Shown here piece by piece: positions 52,274 through 60,475 of a DNA stretch of 64,000 bases. The DNA is from Magnetospirillum sp. (lineage in GTDB: Bacteria > Pseudomonadota > Alphaproteobacteria > Rhodospirillales > Magnetospirillaceae): NCBI GenBank assembly GCA_024707145.1, contig JANQAI010000013.1, positions 112,588 through 176,587 of the forward strand. The letters are read 5' to 3'. Each line of letters begins with the position of its first letter. Within the stretch, counting starts at the first letter, position 1. The translations under genes and the position numbers were made by a program. The notes below the pieces were generated by a model, which was not told the origin of the DNA, searched no databases, and saw nothing but the letters and a program-made list of their open reading frames with translations.

Positions 52274-53475
52274 AGGGCTTGGTCCTGGTCACCGGCGACG
52301 AGGCGCTGAAGGCCGAGGCGGCGGATTACTTCTCCAGCCTGGGCTACGGCCTGTCCAATGAGATGCCGGTGGAACGCTCGCCCGCCTGGACCCTGGCCGC
52401 CGACCTGGGCATGCTGGCGCCCCTGGCCGCCGGCCTGCCCAACCAGGATCTGGCCAAGCATTTCGGCCAGGTGGTGGCGCTGGTGGATCGCGGCGGTTTC
52501 CATGCCCGGCTGCAGGCGGCCCGGCTGGGCGCCACCGGTTTCCTGGAGCGCCCGCTGGCGGCGGCCGACATCTTCGCCCTGATGGAGGATCGCGCGCCGG
52601 TCTCGGCCGACGATCCCATCAAGGTGCTGATCGTGGACGACGATCCCATCGCCGCCCGCGTGACGGGCCGCCAGATGGAACTGGCCGGCATGCGGGTCGT
52701 GACGGTGGAGGAGCCTTGCCGCGTGCTCGACAGCATGCGCAGCTTCCAGCCCGACTTGGCCGTCGTCGACCTCTACATGCCGCAATGCTCGGGGACCGAA
52801 CTGGCCCAGGTCATCCGCCAGATGTCGTCCTTCGACACCCTGCCCATCGTCTTCCTGTCGTCGGAAGCCGAACTGGCCGCCCAGATGAACGCGGTGTCCA
52901 CCGGCGGCGACGATTTCGTCGCCAAGGGCACGCCGGCCGCGCTGATAATCCCGCTGATCCGGTCGCGGGCCGAGCGCATGCGCCGACTGCGCCGCCACCT
53001 GCGCACCGACGGCATGACCGGCCTGCTGACCCACACCGCTTTCCAGCAGGCGGTGGACGAGGCTCTGGCGGCCCAGCGGCCTGCCTGCGTGGCGTTGCTG
53101 GATCTGGACGGCTTTCGCGCCATCAACGCCAGCCACGGACATCCCGTGGGCGACGCCGTGATCAAGACCCTGGCCCGCCTGCTGCGCCACCGCACCCGGC
53201 CGGACGACCGTGCGGGTCGTTTCGGCGGCGAGGAATTTGGCCTGATCCTGCCCGCCACCAGCAGCGGCGAGGCGGCGGTCGTGGTGGAGACCGTGCGCGC
53301 CGCCTTTGCCGGCCTTTCCCATGCCGCCCCCGACGGCCGCTTCGCCGCCACCCTCAGCGCCGGCCTGGCCGAGGCCCGCCCGGCCGAGGATGCCGAAACC
53401 CTGATCGCCCGCGCCTTCGCCGCCCTGGTCCACGCCAAGGAGCAGGGCCGCGATCGCCTTGTCATCGCCCCGTGA
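52270..53475 (+). CDS. REC-REC-GGDEF diguanylate cyclase (PleD-like)
   Basis: This 401-residue protein has a degenerate N-terminal receiver (about 1-110, no phosphoacceptor Asp), an intact receiver (about 117-235; LIVDDDP and VVDLYMPQCSG) and a GGDEF domain with active site GGEEF and an I-site RPDD five residues before it. It resembles PleD, but there the first receiver is the phosphorylated one. Its ATG overlaps the hybrid kinase stop by four bases and AGGAGG precedes it, so the pair forms a direct signal-to-cyclic-di-GMP route. Confidence 0.9.
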   Translation: MKGLVLVTGDEALKAEAADYFSSLGYGLSNEMPVERSPAWTLAADLGMLAPLAAGLPNQDLAKHFGQVVALVDRGGFHARLQAARLGATGFLERPLAAADIFALMEDRAPVSADDPIKVLIVDDDPIAARVTGRQMELAGMRVVTVEEPCRVLDSMRSFQPDLAVVDLYMPQCSGTELAQVIRQMSSFDTLPIVFLSSEAELAAQMNAVSTGGDDFVAKGTPAALIIPLIRSRAERMRRLRRHLRTDGMTGLLTHTAFQQAVDEALAAQRPACVALLDLDGFRAINASHGHPVGDAVIKTLARLLRHRTRPDDRAGRFGGEEFGLILPATSSGEAAVVVETVRAAFAGLSHAAPDGRFAATLSAGLAEARPAEDAETLIARAFAALVHAKEQGRDRLVIAP

Positions 53476-53485
53476 AAGCCCGTTC

Positions 53486-53992
53486 ATGAGCAAGAAGGTC
53501 TATCTGGCCGGCCCGGCCGTATTCCATCCCGCCGCCAAGGCGGTGTTCGAGTATCTGGTGGAGGTGTGCGCCAAGCACGGACTGGCGGGCATCACCCCGG
53601 AACTCGGCGACCTGGACCTGTCGGCGCTGGACAATGCGGGCAAGGCGGCGGCCATCCGTGCCCAGAACGTGGACAAGATCCGTGCCGCCGACGGGGTGAT
53701 CGCTTGCATTTCCCCCTTCCGCGGCCCCGGCACCGATGCCGGCACGGCGTGGGAGATGGGCTTCGCCGAGGCGCTGGGCAAGCCGGTGGTGGCGTGGAGC
53801 GAGGAGGCCGGCGACTACCGCTCGCGGGTGCCCGCCGATCCCGATGGCCAGGGCACCTTCTGGTGCCGTCAGCACGGCATGATCGTCGAGGATTTCGGCC
53901 TGACCGAGAACCTGATGCTGGCCGCCGGCACCCATCCGGTCCAGCCGGATTTCGAGGCGGCGGTCAAGCTGGCCAGGGAACTGGTCGGTTGA
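53486..53992 (+). CDS. Nucleoside 2-deoxyribosyltransferase
   Basis: This 168-residue protein matches the family that moves deoxyribose between bases or hydrolyses deoxynucleoside bonds. KKVYLAGPAVF starts the fold, and GTDAGTAWEMGFAEALGKPV carries the conserved catalytic Glu region. ATG 53486 is preferred over 53459, which overlaps the upstream GGDEF gene. A ten-base gap to the GGDEF gene suggests co-transcription, though no functional link is apparent. Confidence 0.85.
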   Translation: MSKKVYLAGPAVFHPAAKAVFEYLVEVCAKHGLAGITPELGDLDLSALDNAGKAAAIRAQNVDKIRAADGVIACISPFRGPGTDAGTAWEMGFAEALGKPVVAWSEEAGDYRSRVPADPDGQGTFWCRQHGMIVEDFGLTENLMLAAGTHPVQPDFEAAVKLARELVG

Positions 53993-54000
53993 GTTAGCTC

Positions 54001-54023
54001 CCTCTCCCACCCTGCGGGAGAGG
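54001..54023. repeat. REP-like hairpin between convergent genes
   Basis: CCTCTCCC pairs with GGGAGAGG and is followed by GGCAAT, the same ending as the copy at 31084. It fills the 37-base gap between two convergent genes and may act as a bidirectional transcription end. Confidence 0.65.
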
Positions 54024-54029
54024 GGCAAT

Positions 54030-55421
54030 TTATTCCATCCCGCCGCCTAGCGCCTTGACCAGACCCACCGAGGCGTTGAGGCGGGACAGGCGCACCTGCA
54101 CGGCGTTGTCCTCGGTGTTCAGCAGGGTGCGCTGGGCTTCCAGCACGGTCAGGTATTCCACCGCGCCCTCGCGGTAGCGCACGTCCGACAGACGCTGGGC
54201 TTCGCGGGCGGCGGTGACGGCGCGGGCCTGGGCGTCCTCCTGTTCGGCCAGCCAGCGCACGCCGGCCAGGGAATCCTCCACCTCCTTCAGGGCGGTCAGC
54301 ACGGTGGACTGATAGCCTTCGGCGGATTCGCGCAGGCGGGCTTCGGCCAGTTCCACGTTGCCTTGCAACTTGCCGTTGTCGAACAGGGTGGCGGTCAGGC
54401 TGGCGCCCAGGGACCAGAAGGTGTTGTGAGCGTCCACCAGCGAGATCAGGTAGGGGCTGCTGTAGCCGCCCTCGCCGGTCAGCGACAAGGTGGGGAACAA
54501 CTGGGCCCGCGCGACGCCGATATTGGCGTTGGCGGCGGTCAGGTCGGCTTCGGCACGGGCGATGTCGGGGCGGCGGCGCAGCAGGTCCGACGGCAGGCCG
54601 GCCTGGACCACGGGGGCGGGCAGGCCGGCCAGCGACGTGTTCTCCAGCCTGAGTTGGGACGGCGCCAGCCCGGTCAGGATGGCGAGCGCGTCCACCGTCT
54701 GCTGGCGTTGCAGCTCCAGCGCCGGCAGTTGCGCCTCGATGGACGCCACGGTGCTGCGCTGCTGGGCCGCCTCCAGGTCCGAGGTCTTGCCGAAGGCGGC
54801 CTGCTTCTCGGCCAGGTCCAGGGTCTGGCGGGCGATCTCCAGGTTGCGCCGCGCCACCTGGACGCGGTCGCCCAGGGCGAGCGCCTGCAGCCAGGTGGTC
54901 GCCACGTCGGCGGTCAGTGTCAGCGCCACCGTGTCGCGGTCGAATTGGCTGGCCCGCAACGCCGCCTCGGCCGACTGGATCGAAGCGCGCGTCTTGCCCC
55001 AGAAATCCACCTCGTAGGAGGCGGTCAGCGAGCCCTGGAACGAGCGTGCCGTGGTGGCCGAGGACGACCGGGCGACGGTGGAGGTGGCCGAGGACGAGCC
55101 ATGGGTCATGCGATTGGCGCCGCTGCCGGCGGCGCCGATGGTGGGCAGCAGCGGGCTGCCGGCGATCTTCAACTGCGCCTCGGCCTGCTCGATGCGGGCG
55201 ATGGCGGCGCGCAAATCGTGGTTGGCGGCCAGCGCCGCCTGCTCCAGCCGGTCCAGTTCCGGGCTGCCGAACAGCGTCCACCATGCCGCCGGCGCCGTCA
55301 GCGTGGCCGGCTGGTCGTTGCCATAGCTGGCGGGCAGCGCCATCTCGGGCATGGTCAGGTCGGGCGTCAGCGAGCAGCCGGCGAGGAGAAGGGCAAGCAG
55401 GGGGAGGAGGGGGCGACGCAT
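54030..55421 (-). CDS. Outer-membrane efflux lipoprotein (NodT/TolC family)
   Basis: The 463-residue protein starts with a lipoprotein signal (RRPLLPLLALLLAGC, lipobox LAGC at about 13-16) and contains two outer-membrane efflux repeats typical of NodT/OprM-type channels (for example RRPDIARAEADLTAANANIG). It follows macA and macB with a two-base gap and completes a tripartite exporter. ATG 55421 is chosen because the signal starts there; the frame upstream lies within macB. Confidence 0.9.
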   Translation of the reverse strand: MRRPLLPLLALLLAGCSLTPDLTMPEMALPASYGNDQPATLTAPAAWWTLFGSPELDRLEQAALAANHDLRAAIARIEQAEAQLKIAGSPLLPTIGAAGSGANRMTHGSSSATSTVARSSSATTARSFQGSLTASYEVDFWGKTRASIQSAEAALRASQFDRDTVALTLTADVATTWLQALALGDRVQVARRNLEIARQTLDLAEKQAAFGKTSDLEAAQQRSTVASIEAQLPALELQRQQTVDALAILTGLAPSQLRLENTSLAGLPAPVVQAGLPSDLLRRRPDIARAEADLTAANANIGVARAQLFPTLSLTGEGGYSSPYLISLVDAHNTFWSLGASLTATLFDNGKLQGNVELAEARLRESAEGYQSTVLTALKEVEDSLAGVRWLAEQEDAQARAVTAAREAQRLSDVRYREGAVEYLTVLEAQRTLLNTEDNAVQVRLSRLNASVGLVKALGGGME

Positions 55422-55423
55422 GC

Positions 55424-57535
55424 TTACTCCGCCGACAGGGCCGTGACCGGGTCGAGATTGGCCGCCTTGCGCGCCGGCATGTAGCCGAACACCAGGCCGG
55501 TGATGAAGGCGCAGCCGAAGGCCAGCACCACCGGGGGCGTGGAGAACACCACCGCCGAGCCGAAGGCGCGGGCGGCGAAGGCGGTGGCAAGGCCGCCGGC
55601 CACGCCCAGCCCGCCGCCGATGGCGCACACCACCACGGCCTCGGTGATGAATTGCAGCAGGATGTTGGCGGTGCGCGCGCCGGTCGCCATGCGGATGCCG
55701 ATCTCGCGGGTGCGTTCGGTGACGCTGACCAGCATGATGTTCATCACGCCGATGCCGCCCACCAGCAGCGAGATGGCGGCGATGGAGCCCAGCAGCACCG
55801 TCATGGTGTCCTGCGTGGCGGTGGCCATTTCCATGATAGAGGCGGTGTTGCGGATCTGCACGTCGTTGGTGCGGTGGCGCCCCACCAGCAGTTCGGTGAT
55901 CTGTTGCTGGGTGCCGTCGATGCCGGCCAGATCCTCCACCTGCACCGTGATGGCGCGCAGGTAGCGCTGGCCGAACAGGCGCAGGGAGCCGGTGGACAGC
56001 GGCACGAAGGCGGCGTCGTCCAGGTCGCTGCCGAAGGGCGAGGCGCCCTTGCGCGCCAGTATGCCGATCACCTGGAAGGGTACGTTCTTGATCAGCACGT
56101 AGCGGCCGATGGGGTCTTCGCCGCTCCTGAACAGGTTGTCCACCACGGTCTGGCCCAGCACCACCACGGGGACGTAGCTCTTGACCTCCTCGGGGCCGAA
56201 GAACACGCCCGATTTCACCACCCAGTCGCGCGCCACCGGATAATCGCCCGAGGTGGCGGTGACCGAGGTCTGGTAGTCGGCGTTGCCGTAGCGGATGGTC
56301 ACGGTGCCGCCCATCTCGGGCACCGCCACGTTGACGTTGGGCAGCCGCGCGATCTCCTCGGCGTCCTCGGCGTTCAGGGTGGCGATGGTGCCGGCCTCGG
56401 GCCCGCGCATGTTGGGGGCGCCGGGGCGCACCAGCAGCAGGTTGGTGCCCATGGCCTGGATGCGGCTCAGCACGTCCTGCTTGGCGCCGTCGCCCAGCGC
56501 CAGCATGGCCACCACCGAGCCGACGCCGATGACGATGCCCAGCAGCGTCAGCACGGTGCGGAACAGGTTGGCCCGCAACGAGCGCAGTGCCATCTTCACC
56601 GCCTCGGACACATCGGTCATGCCGCTGGTATCGCGTGCCGGCGGCGGCGCCAGAGCCGGATGCTTGCCGGTTGAATCGCCTTGCGATCCGACCGGCAAGC
56701 TGAATCCGTCTTTTATCAATACGGTAGAGGGCGATTCAGGCAGCAGATCGGCGCGAGGCCGCGCCAATCTGTCGTCATCGCGCTCTAGCGGCATGCCGGG
56801 TGCCGCCGGAGCGGGCGCCGTGCCGCCCTGGGCGTCGCCGACGATCACGCCGTCGGCGATGCTGACCACCCGGTGGGCCTGGGCGGCCACCTGGGCGTCG
56901 TGGGTGATCAGCACGATGGTGTGGCCGTCGGCGTTGAGCTGGTGCAGCAGCGCCATCACCTCGCGGCCCGATTTGCTGTCCAGGGCGCCGGTGGGTTCGT
57001 CGGCCAGGATGACGGCACCGCCGTTCATCAGCGCGCGGGCGATGGAAACCCGCTGCTGCTGGCCGCCGGAAAGCTGGTTGGGGCGGTGGTCCAGGCGCTC
57101 GCCCAGGCCCAGCGCGGTCAGCAGCCGGGCGGCACGCTCGTCCCGCGCCGCCTTGGGCATGCCGGCATAGATGGCCGGCACCTCCACGTTCTCCACCGCG
57201 TTGGCGTTGGCCAGCAGGTTGTATTGCTGGAAGACGAAGCCGAAGGCATCGCGCCGCAGCAGGGCCAATTGGTCGCGGTCCAGGCCCGAGACGTCGTGGC
57301 CGGCGAACAGGTAACGGCCGCTGGTGGGCCGGTCCAGGCAGCCGATCAGGTTCATCAGGGTGGTCTTGCCCGAGCCCGAGGCGCCCATGATGGCGACGAA
57401 CTCGCCACGGCGGATGGTCAGCGAGACGCCGTGCAGCACCTCCACGTCCAGGGTGCCGCTGCGATAGGTCTTGGTGACCGCCTCCAGTTGGATCAGCGGC
57501 TCGCCGGGCGCCACATGGGCCAGGTCGGCGCTCAT
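55424..57535 (-). CDS. macB: MacB-type ABC exporter (ATPase-permease fusion) with repeat-derived linker
   Basis: The N-terminal ATPase has Walker [10 protein letters not shown], signature LSGGQQQRV and Walker [13 protein letters not shown]. The C-terminal part has a first membrane helix, a large periplasmic domain and three last helices (FtsX/MacB fold). It works with MacA and the NodT-like channel to expel a substrate such as a macrolide or lipid. At 703 residues it is about 55 longer than E. coli MacB; the extra lies at about 245-300, where a dispersed repeat (56743-56791) is translated as [17 protein letters not shown]. Its ATG overlaps the macA stop. Confidence 0.92.
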   Translation of the reverse strand: MSADLAHVAPGEPLIQLEAVTKTYRSGTLDVEVLHGVSLTIRRGEFVAIMGASGSGKTTLMNLIGCLDRPTSGRYLFAGHDVSGLDRDQLALLRRDAFGFVFQQYNLLANANAVENVEVPAIYAGMPKAARDERAARLLTALGLGERLDHRPNQLSGGQQQRVSIARALMNGGAVILADEPTGALDSKSGREVMALLHQLNADGHTIVLITHDAQVAAQAHRVVSIADGVIVGDAQGGTAPAPAAPGMPLERDDDRLARPRADLLPESPSTVLIKDGFSLPVGSQGDSTGKHPALAPPPARDTSGMTDVSEAVKMALRSLRANLFRTVLTLLGIVIGVGSVVAMLALGDGAKQDVLSRIQAMGTNLLLVRPGAPNMRGPEAGTIATLNAEDAEEIARLPNVNVAVPEMGGTVTIRYGNADYQTSVTATSGDYPVARDWVVKSGVFFGPEEVKSYVPVVVLGQTVVDNLFRSGEDPIGRYVLIKNVPFQVIGILARKGASPFGSDLDDAAFVPLSTGSLRLFGQRYLRAITVQVEDLAGIDGTQQQITELLVGRHRTNDVQIRNTASIMEMATATQDTMTVLLGSIAAISLLVGGIGVMNIMLVSVTERTREIGIRMATGARTANILLQFITEAVVVCAIGGGLGVAGGLATAFAARAFGSAVVFSTPPVVLAFGCAFITGLVFGYMPARKAANLDPVTALSAE
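56743..56791. repeat. 49-nt structured dispersed repeat, copy 2 (inside macB)
   Basis: It matches the copy at 22922-22970 except at three positions. Two of those are opposite each other in the hairpin (G-C there, A-T here). It keeps the macB frame open. Outwards, GAATCGCC near 56673 and GGCGATTC near 56730 form a further inverted repeat, so the inserted stretch may be larger, about 56670-56795. Confidence 0.75.
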
Positions 57536-58743
57536 CGCGGCGGTGGCGGCACGGCGCCGCGCTGGCCCTGGGATGGCGGCGCCTTGCCGGCCTCCGCCAG
57601 ACGCTGGCCGACGACCACCTCCTCGCCTTCCTCCAGGCCCGAAACGACCTGCGCCTGCACGCGGTTGCGCACGCCCACGGTGACCGCGCGGGGCTGGGGC
57701 ACGCCGTCCTGCATCACCAGCACGGTGTCGCCGCCCTGCCCCTTGTCGCGCTTGCCGGCACCCTTGCCCTTGCCCTGGGTCTGGTTCAGCGCGGATACCG
57801 GCACCAGGATGGCATTCTCGGCGCTGGCGTGGACGAAGAATACCTGCGCCGACATCTGGATACCCAGGTCGCCCTGCGGGTTGGGGACGTCGAACAGGGC
57901 GTCGTACAGCACCACGTTGTTCAGCACTTCCGGCGTGGGCAGGATCTGGCGCAGGGTCGAGGTGCGCTTGCGCTCGGGGTTGCCCAGGGTGGTGAAGTAG
58001 ACCGGCTGGCCCAGCTTCAGCTTGCCCACGTCGGCCTCGGACACCTGGGTCCACACGCTCATGGTGGACAGATCGGCGATGCGCACGATGGTGGGGGCCT
58101 GCTGGCTGGCCACCAGGGTCTGGCCCTGGCGGGCCGCCTGGCTGACCACCGTGCCGGTCATGGGGGCGTAGATCTTGGTGTAGCCCAGATTGGCCTGGTC
58201 GCCCTTCAGGGTGGACTGCACCTGGACGATCTGGGCCTGCAACTGCGCCACCTGCGCCTTGGCCGCCTTCAGGGTGGTCTGGGCGTTCTGGAACGCCTCC
58301 TGGCTGGTGGCGTTGGCGGCCAGCATGCGCTGCTGGCGGCCGAACAGCTCCTCGGCCAGGGCGGCCTGGGCCTGCTTTTCGGTCAGTTGCGCCTGCAGGT
58401 TCTGCAGGTTGGCCTGGCCGGCCTCGACCTTGCTGCCGTAGACGGTGGGGTCGATCTCGGCCAGGGGCTGGCCCTGGGTCACCTGGTCGCCCACCTGCAC
58501 GAAGATGCGGCGCAGCTGGCCCGACACCTGGGTGCCCACGTCCACGTATTCCAGCGGCTGCAGGGTGCCCAGCGCGGTGGTGGTGTCCTCGATGTCGCCG
58601 CGGCTGGCCTTGGCGGTGATCCATTTGGCAGCGTTGTTCCCACGGCTCAGCCACCACCAGCTTGCGCCGCCGGCGGCCAACACGGCCAGGGCGAGCGCAA
58701 GGGCGGCGATCAGGCGGGGACGTTTCGGACGGGGCTTGTGCAT
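57532..58743 (-). CDS. macA: MacA-type periplasmic adaptor subunit
   Basis: This 403-residue membrane-fusion protein has an N-terminal membrane anchor (about 8-30), a lipoyl-like domain ([21 protein letters not shown]), a long coiled-coil hairpin (about 95-185), a beta-barrel domain and a C-terminal membrane-proximal domain. It bridges MacB and the outer-membrane channel. It is first in the macA-macB-nodT operon. A Gly/Lys-rich insertion ([16 protein letters not shown]) near residue 335 is unusual. Confidence 0.92.
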   Translation of the reverse strand: MHKPRPKRPRLIAALALALAVLAAGGASWWWLSRGNNAAKWITAKASRGDIEDTTTALGTLQPLEYVDVGTQVSGQLRRIFVQVGDQVTQGQPLAEIDPTVYGSKVEAGQANLQNLQAQLTEKQAQAALAEELFGRQQRMLAANATSQEAFQNAQTTLKAAKAQVAQLQAQIVQVQSTLKGDQANLGYTKIYAPMTGTVVSQAARQGQTLVASQQAPTIVRIADLSTMSVWTQVSEADVGKLKLGQPVYFTTLGNPERKRTSTLRQILPTPEVLNNVVLYDALFDVPNPQGDLGIQMSAQVFFVHASAENAILVPVSALNQTQGKGKGAGKRDKGQGGDTVLVMQDGVPQPRAVTVGVRNRVQAQVVSGLEEGEEVVVGQRLAEAGKAPPSQGQRGAVPPPPR

Positions 58744-58809
58744 GTCCGCGATATTGGGGGAGAGGCCCGTTTCCGTCGAGTGCGACTTGGTAACGGAGTG
58801 TAGCCCGGG

Positions 58810-59298
58810 CTAGTCGCGGAAATTCACATACTGGAGCGGCAGGTCCACCTCAAGCTTGCGGCACAGGGCGATGACCTCCTGCAACTCGTCGCGCTTCTTG
58901 CCCGAGACGCGCACCTCGTCGCCCTGGATCGAGGCCTGCACCTTGATCTTGCTGTCCTTGATCTCCTTGATCAGGGTCTTGGCGACAGCCTGGTCGATGC
59001 CCTGCTTGATCTTGACCTCGTGGCGCAGGGTATCGCCCGACGCCTTCTGCGGCGCCGCCGACAGGTCCAGGCACTTGGGGTCCACCTTGCGGCGGGTGAA
59101 ATAGGTGCGCAGGAACTCGTGCATCAACTCCAGCCGGGTATCGTTGTCGGCGACGATGGTGATGACCTGCTCCTTGCGCTCCAGCGAGCACTTGGAGCCC
59201 TTGAAGTCGAAGCGGGTGCCGATCTCGCGCTGGATGCCGGCGATGGCGTTGTCCACCTCGGCCATGTCGGTCTTGGAGACGATGTCGAAGGAAGGCAT
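58810..59298 (-). CDS. yajQ: YajQ family nucleotide-binding protein
   Basis: The 162-residue protein matches the YajQ (UPF0234) family along its whole length: [18 protein letters not shown] at the start, [13 protein letters not shown], and [12 protein letters not shown] at the end. Family members bind nucleotides, and one from Xanthomonas is reported to bind cyclic di-GMP and to act in gene control. That fits the many cyclic-di-GMP genes in this window, but binding here is inference. It stands alone upstream of the macA operon on the same strand. Confidence 0.93.
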   Translation of the reverse strand: MPSFDIVSKTDMAEVDNAIAGIQREIGTRFDFKGSKCSLERKEQVITIVADNDTRLELMHEFLRTYFTRRKVDPKCLDLSAAPQKASGDTLRHEVKIKQGIDQAVAKTLIKEIKDSKIKVQASIQGDEVRVSGKKRDELQEVIALCRKLEVDLPLQYVNFRD

Positions 59299-59368
59299 GG
59301 CGGTGATTCCCGGATGAACTTGCTTGGGTGCAGATTTAGCCCATGGCGTCCGGGATGACCAGAACCTT

Positions 59369-59400
59369 CCCCCCTCCCCCAGCGTGCTGGGGGAGGGGGG
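59369..59400. repeat. REP-like hairpin with 15-bp stem
   Basis: CCCCCCTCCCCCAGC pairs perfectly with GCTGGGGGAGGGGGG around GT. It lies between yajQ and the divergent HlyD-type gene; it belongs with the C-rich/G-rich hairpins at 8093, 31084 and 54001. Confidence 0.65.
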
Positions 59401-59481
59401 AATGCGGATTTCGGGGGGCGACGCCCCGCCTTCCGCGCGTTACTGTTGAAAACGACGCTCGAACAGCGATCCGAGGCCGCC

Positions 59482-60464
59482 ATGCGCCGCAAGCCCCCGT
59501 CCTTCTCGCCGTCGTCGTGCTCGCCGTGATTGCCGGCGCCGCGCTGTGGCTGGCCTTGCGCAAGCCGGCCGATACCGGTGCCCTGGTGCTCAACGGCAGC
59601 GTGGACATCCGCCAGGTGGACTTGGCCTTCCGGGTCGAGGGGCGCCTGGACAAGCTGTTGGTGGAGGAGGGCGACCGCGTCGCCGCCGGCCAGGTGGTGG
59701 CGGTGGTGGAGAAGGGCTATCTGGAAGACGCCGTGCGCATCGCCGAGGGCCGGGTGGTGGCGGCGGCGGCCAATCTTGCCAAGCTGGAGGCGGGCAACCG
59801 CCCGCAGGAGATCGCCCAGGCCCGCGCCGACGTGGCCCGCGCCGAGGCCGCCTTCGCCAATGCCAAGGCGACCTACGAGCGCCGCGCCGGCATTCCCCTG
59901 GATTCGGTGGTGTCGCGCCAGGCGCTGGACAATGCCCGCGCCGACATGCGGCAGGCCGAGGCCCAGTTGAACCGCGCCCGCCAGGCCTTGGCGCTGCAGG
60001 AAAAAGGCTTCCGCTCCGAGGACATCGCCGTGGCCAAGGCGCAATTGCAGTCCGAGGAGGGCACGCTGGACCTCATGCGCCGCCGCCTCGCCGATGCCGA
60101 ACTGACGGCCCCGGCCTCGGGCCAGGTGATGACGCGGGTCCGCGAGCCGGGCTCCATGGTGCTGCCCGGCGCCACCGTGCTGACGCTGGCGCTGGCCGAG
60201 CCCATGCAGGTGCGCACCTGGGTGGCCGAGCCGGCCTTGGGCAAGGTAGTCCCCGGCACCAGGGCCGAGATCGTTACCGACGGCCAGGCCAAGGTCTATC
60301 ACGGCCAGGTGGGCTTCGTCTCGCCGGTGGCCGAGTTCACCCCCAAGACGGTGGAGACGCCGGAACTGCGCACCTCGCTGGTCTATCGGGTGCGGGTCAT
60401 CGTGTCGGACCCTGATGACGGTCTGCGCCAGGGCATGCCGGTGACGGTGCGGCTGCTACCCTGA
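59482..60464 (+). CDS. HlyD-type membrane fusion protein (YbhG-like), frameshifted near start
   Basis: The protein has an N-terminal membrane helix (VLLAVVVLAVIAGAALWLAL), a lipoyl-like domain, a long coiled coil (about 70-190) and a barrel domain, as in YbhG-type adaptors of ABC exporters. The main frame has no start codon near the helix. ATG 59482, with GAGG upstream, reads MRRKPP and then breaks in a run of five C residues (59494-59498); a sixth would join it to VLLAVVV and give about 327 residues. First gene of a four-gene exporter operon. Confidence 0.85.
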
Positions 60465-60475
60465 GGAAACATTTC

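Noticed and set aside
54030..58743. Resistance island or recent transfer for the Mac-type exporter
   Set aside because: Base composition and codon use look like the neighbours and no mobile gene flanks it; such exporters are common chromosomal genes.
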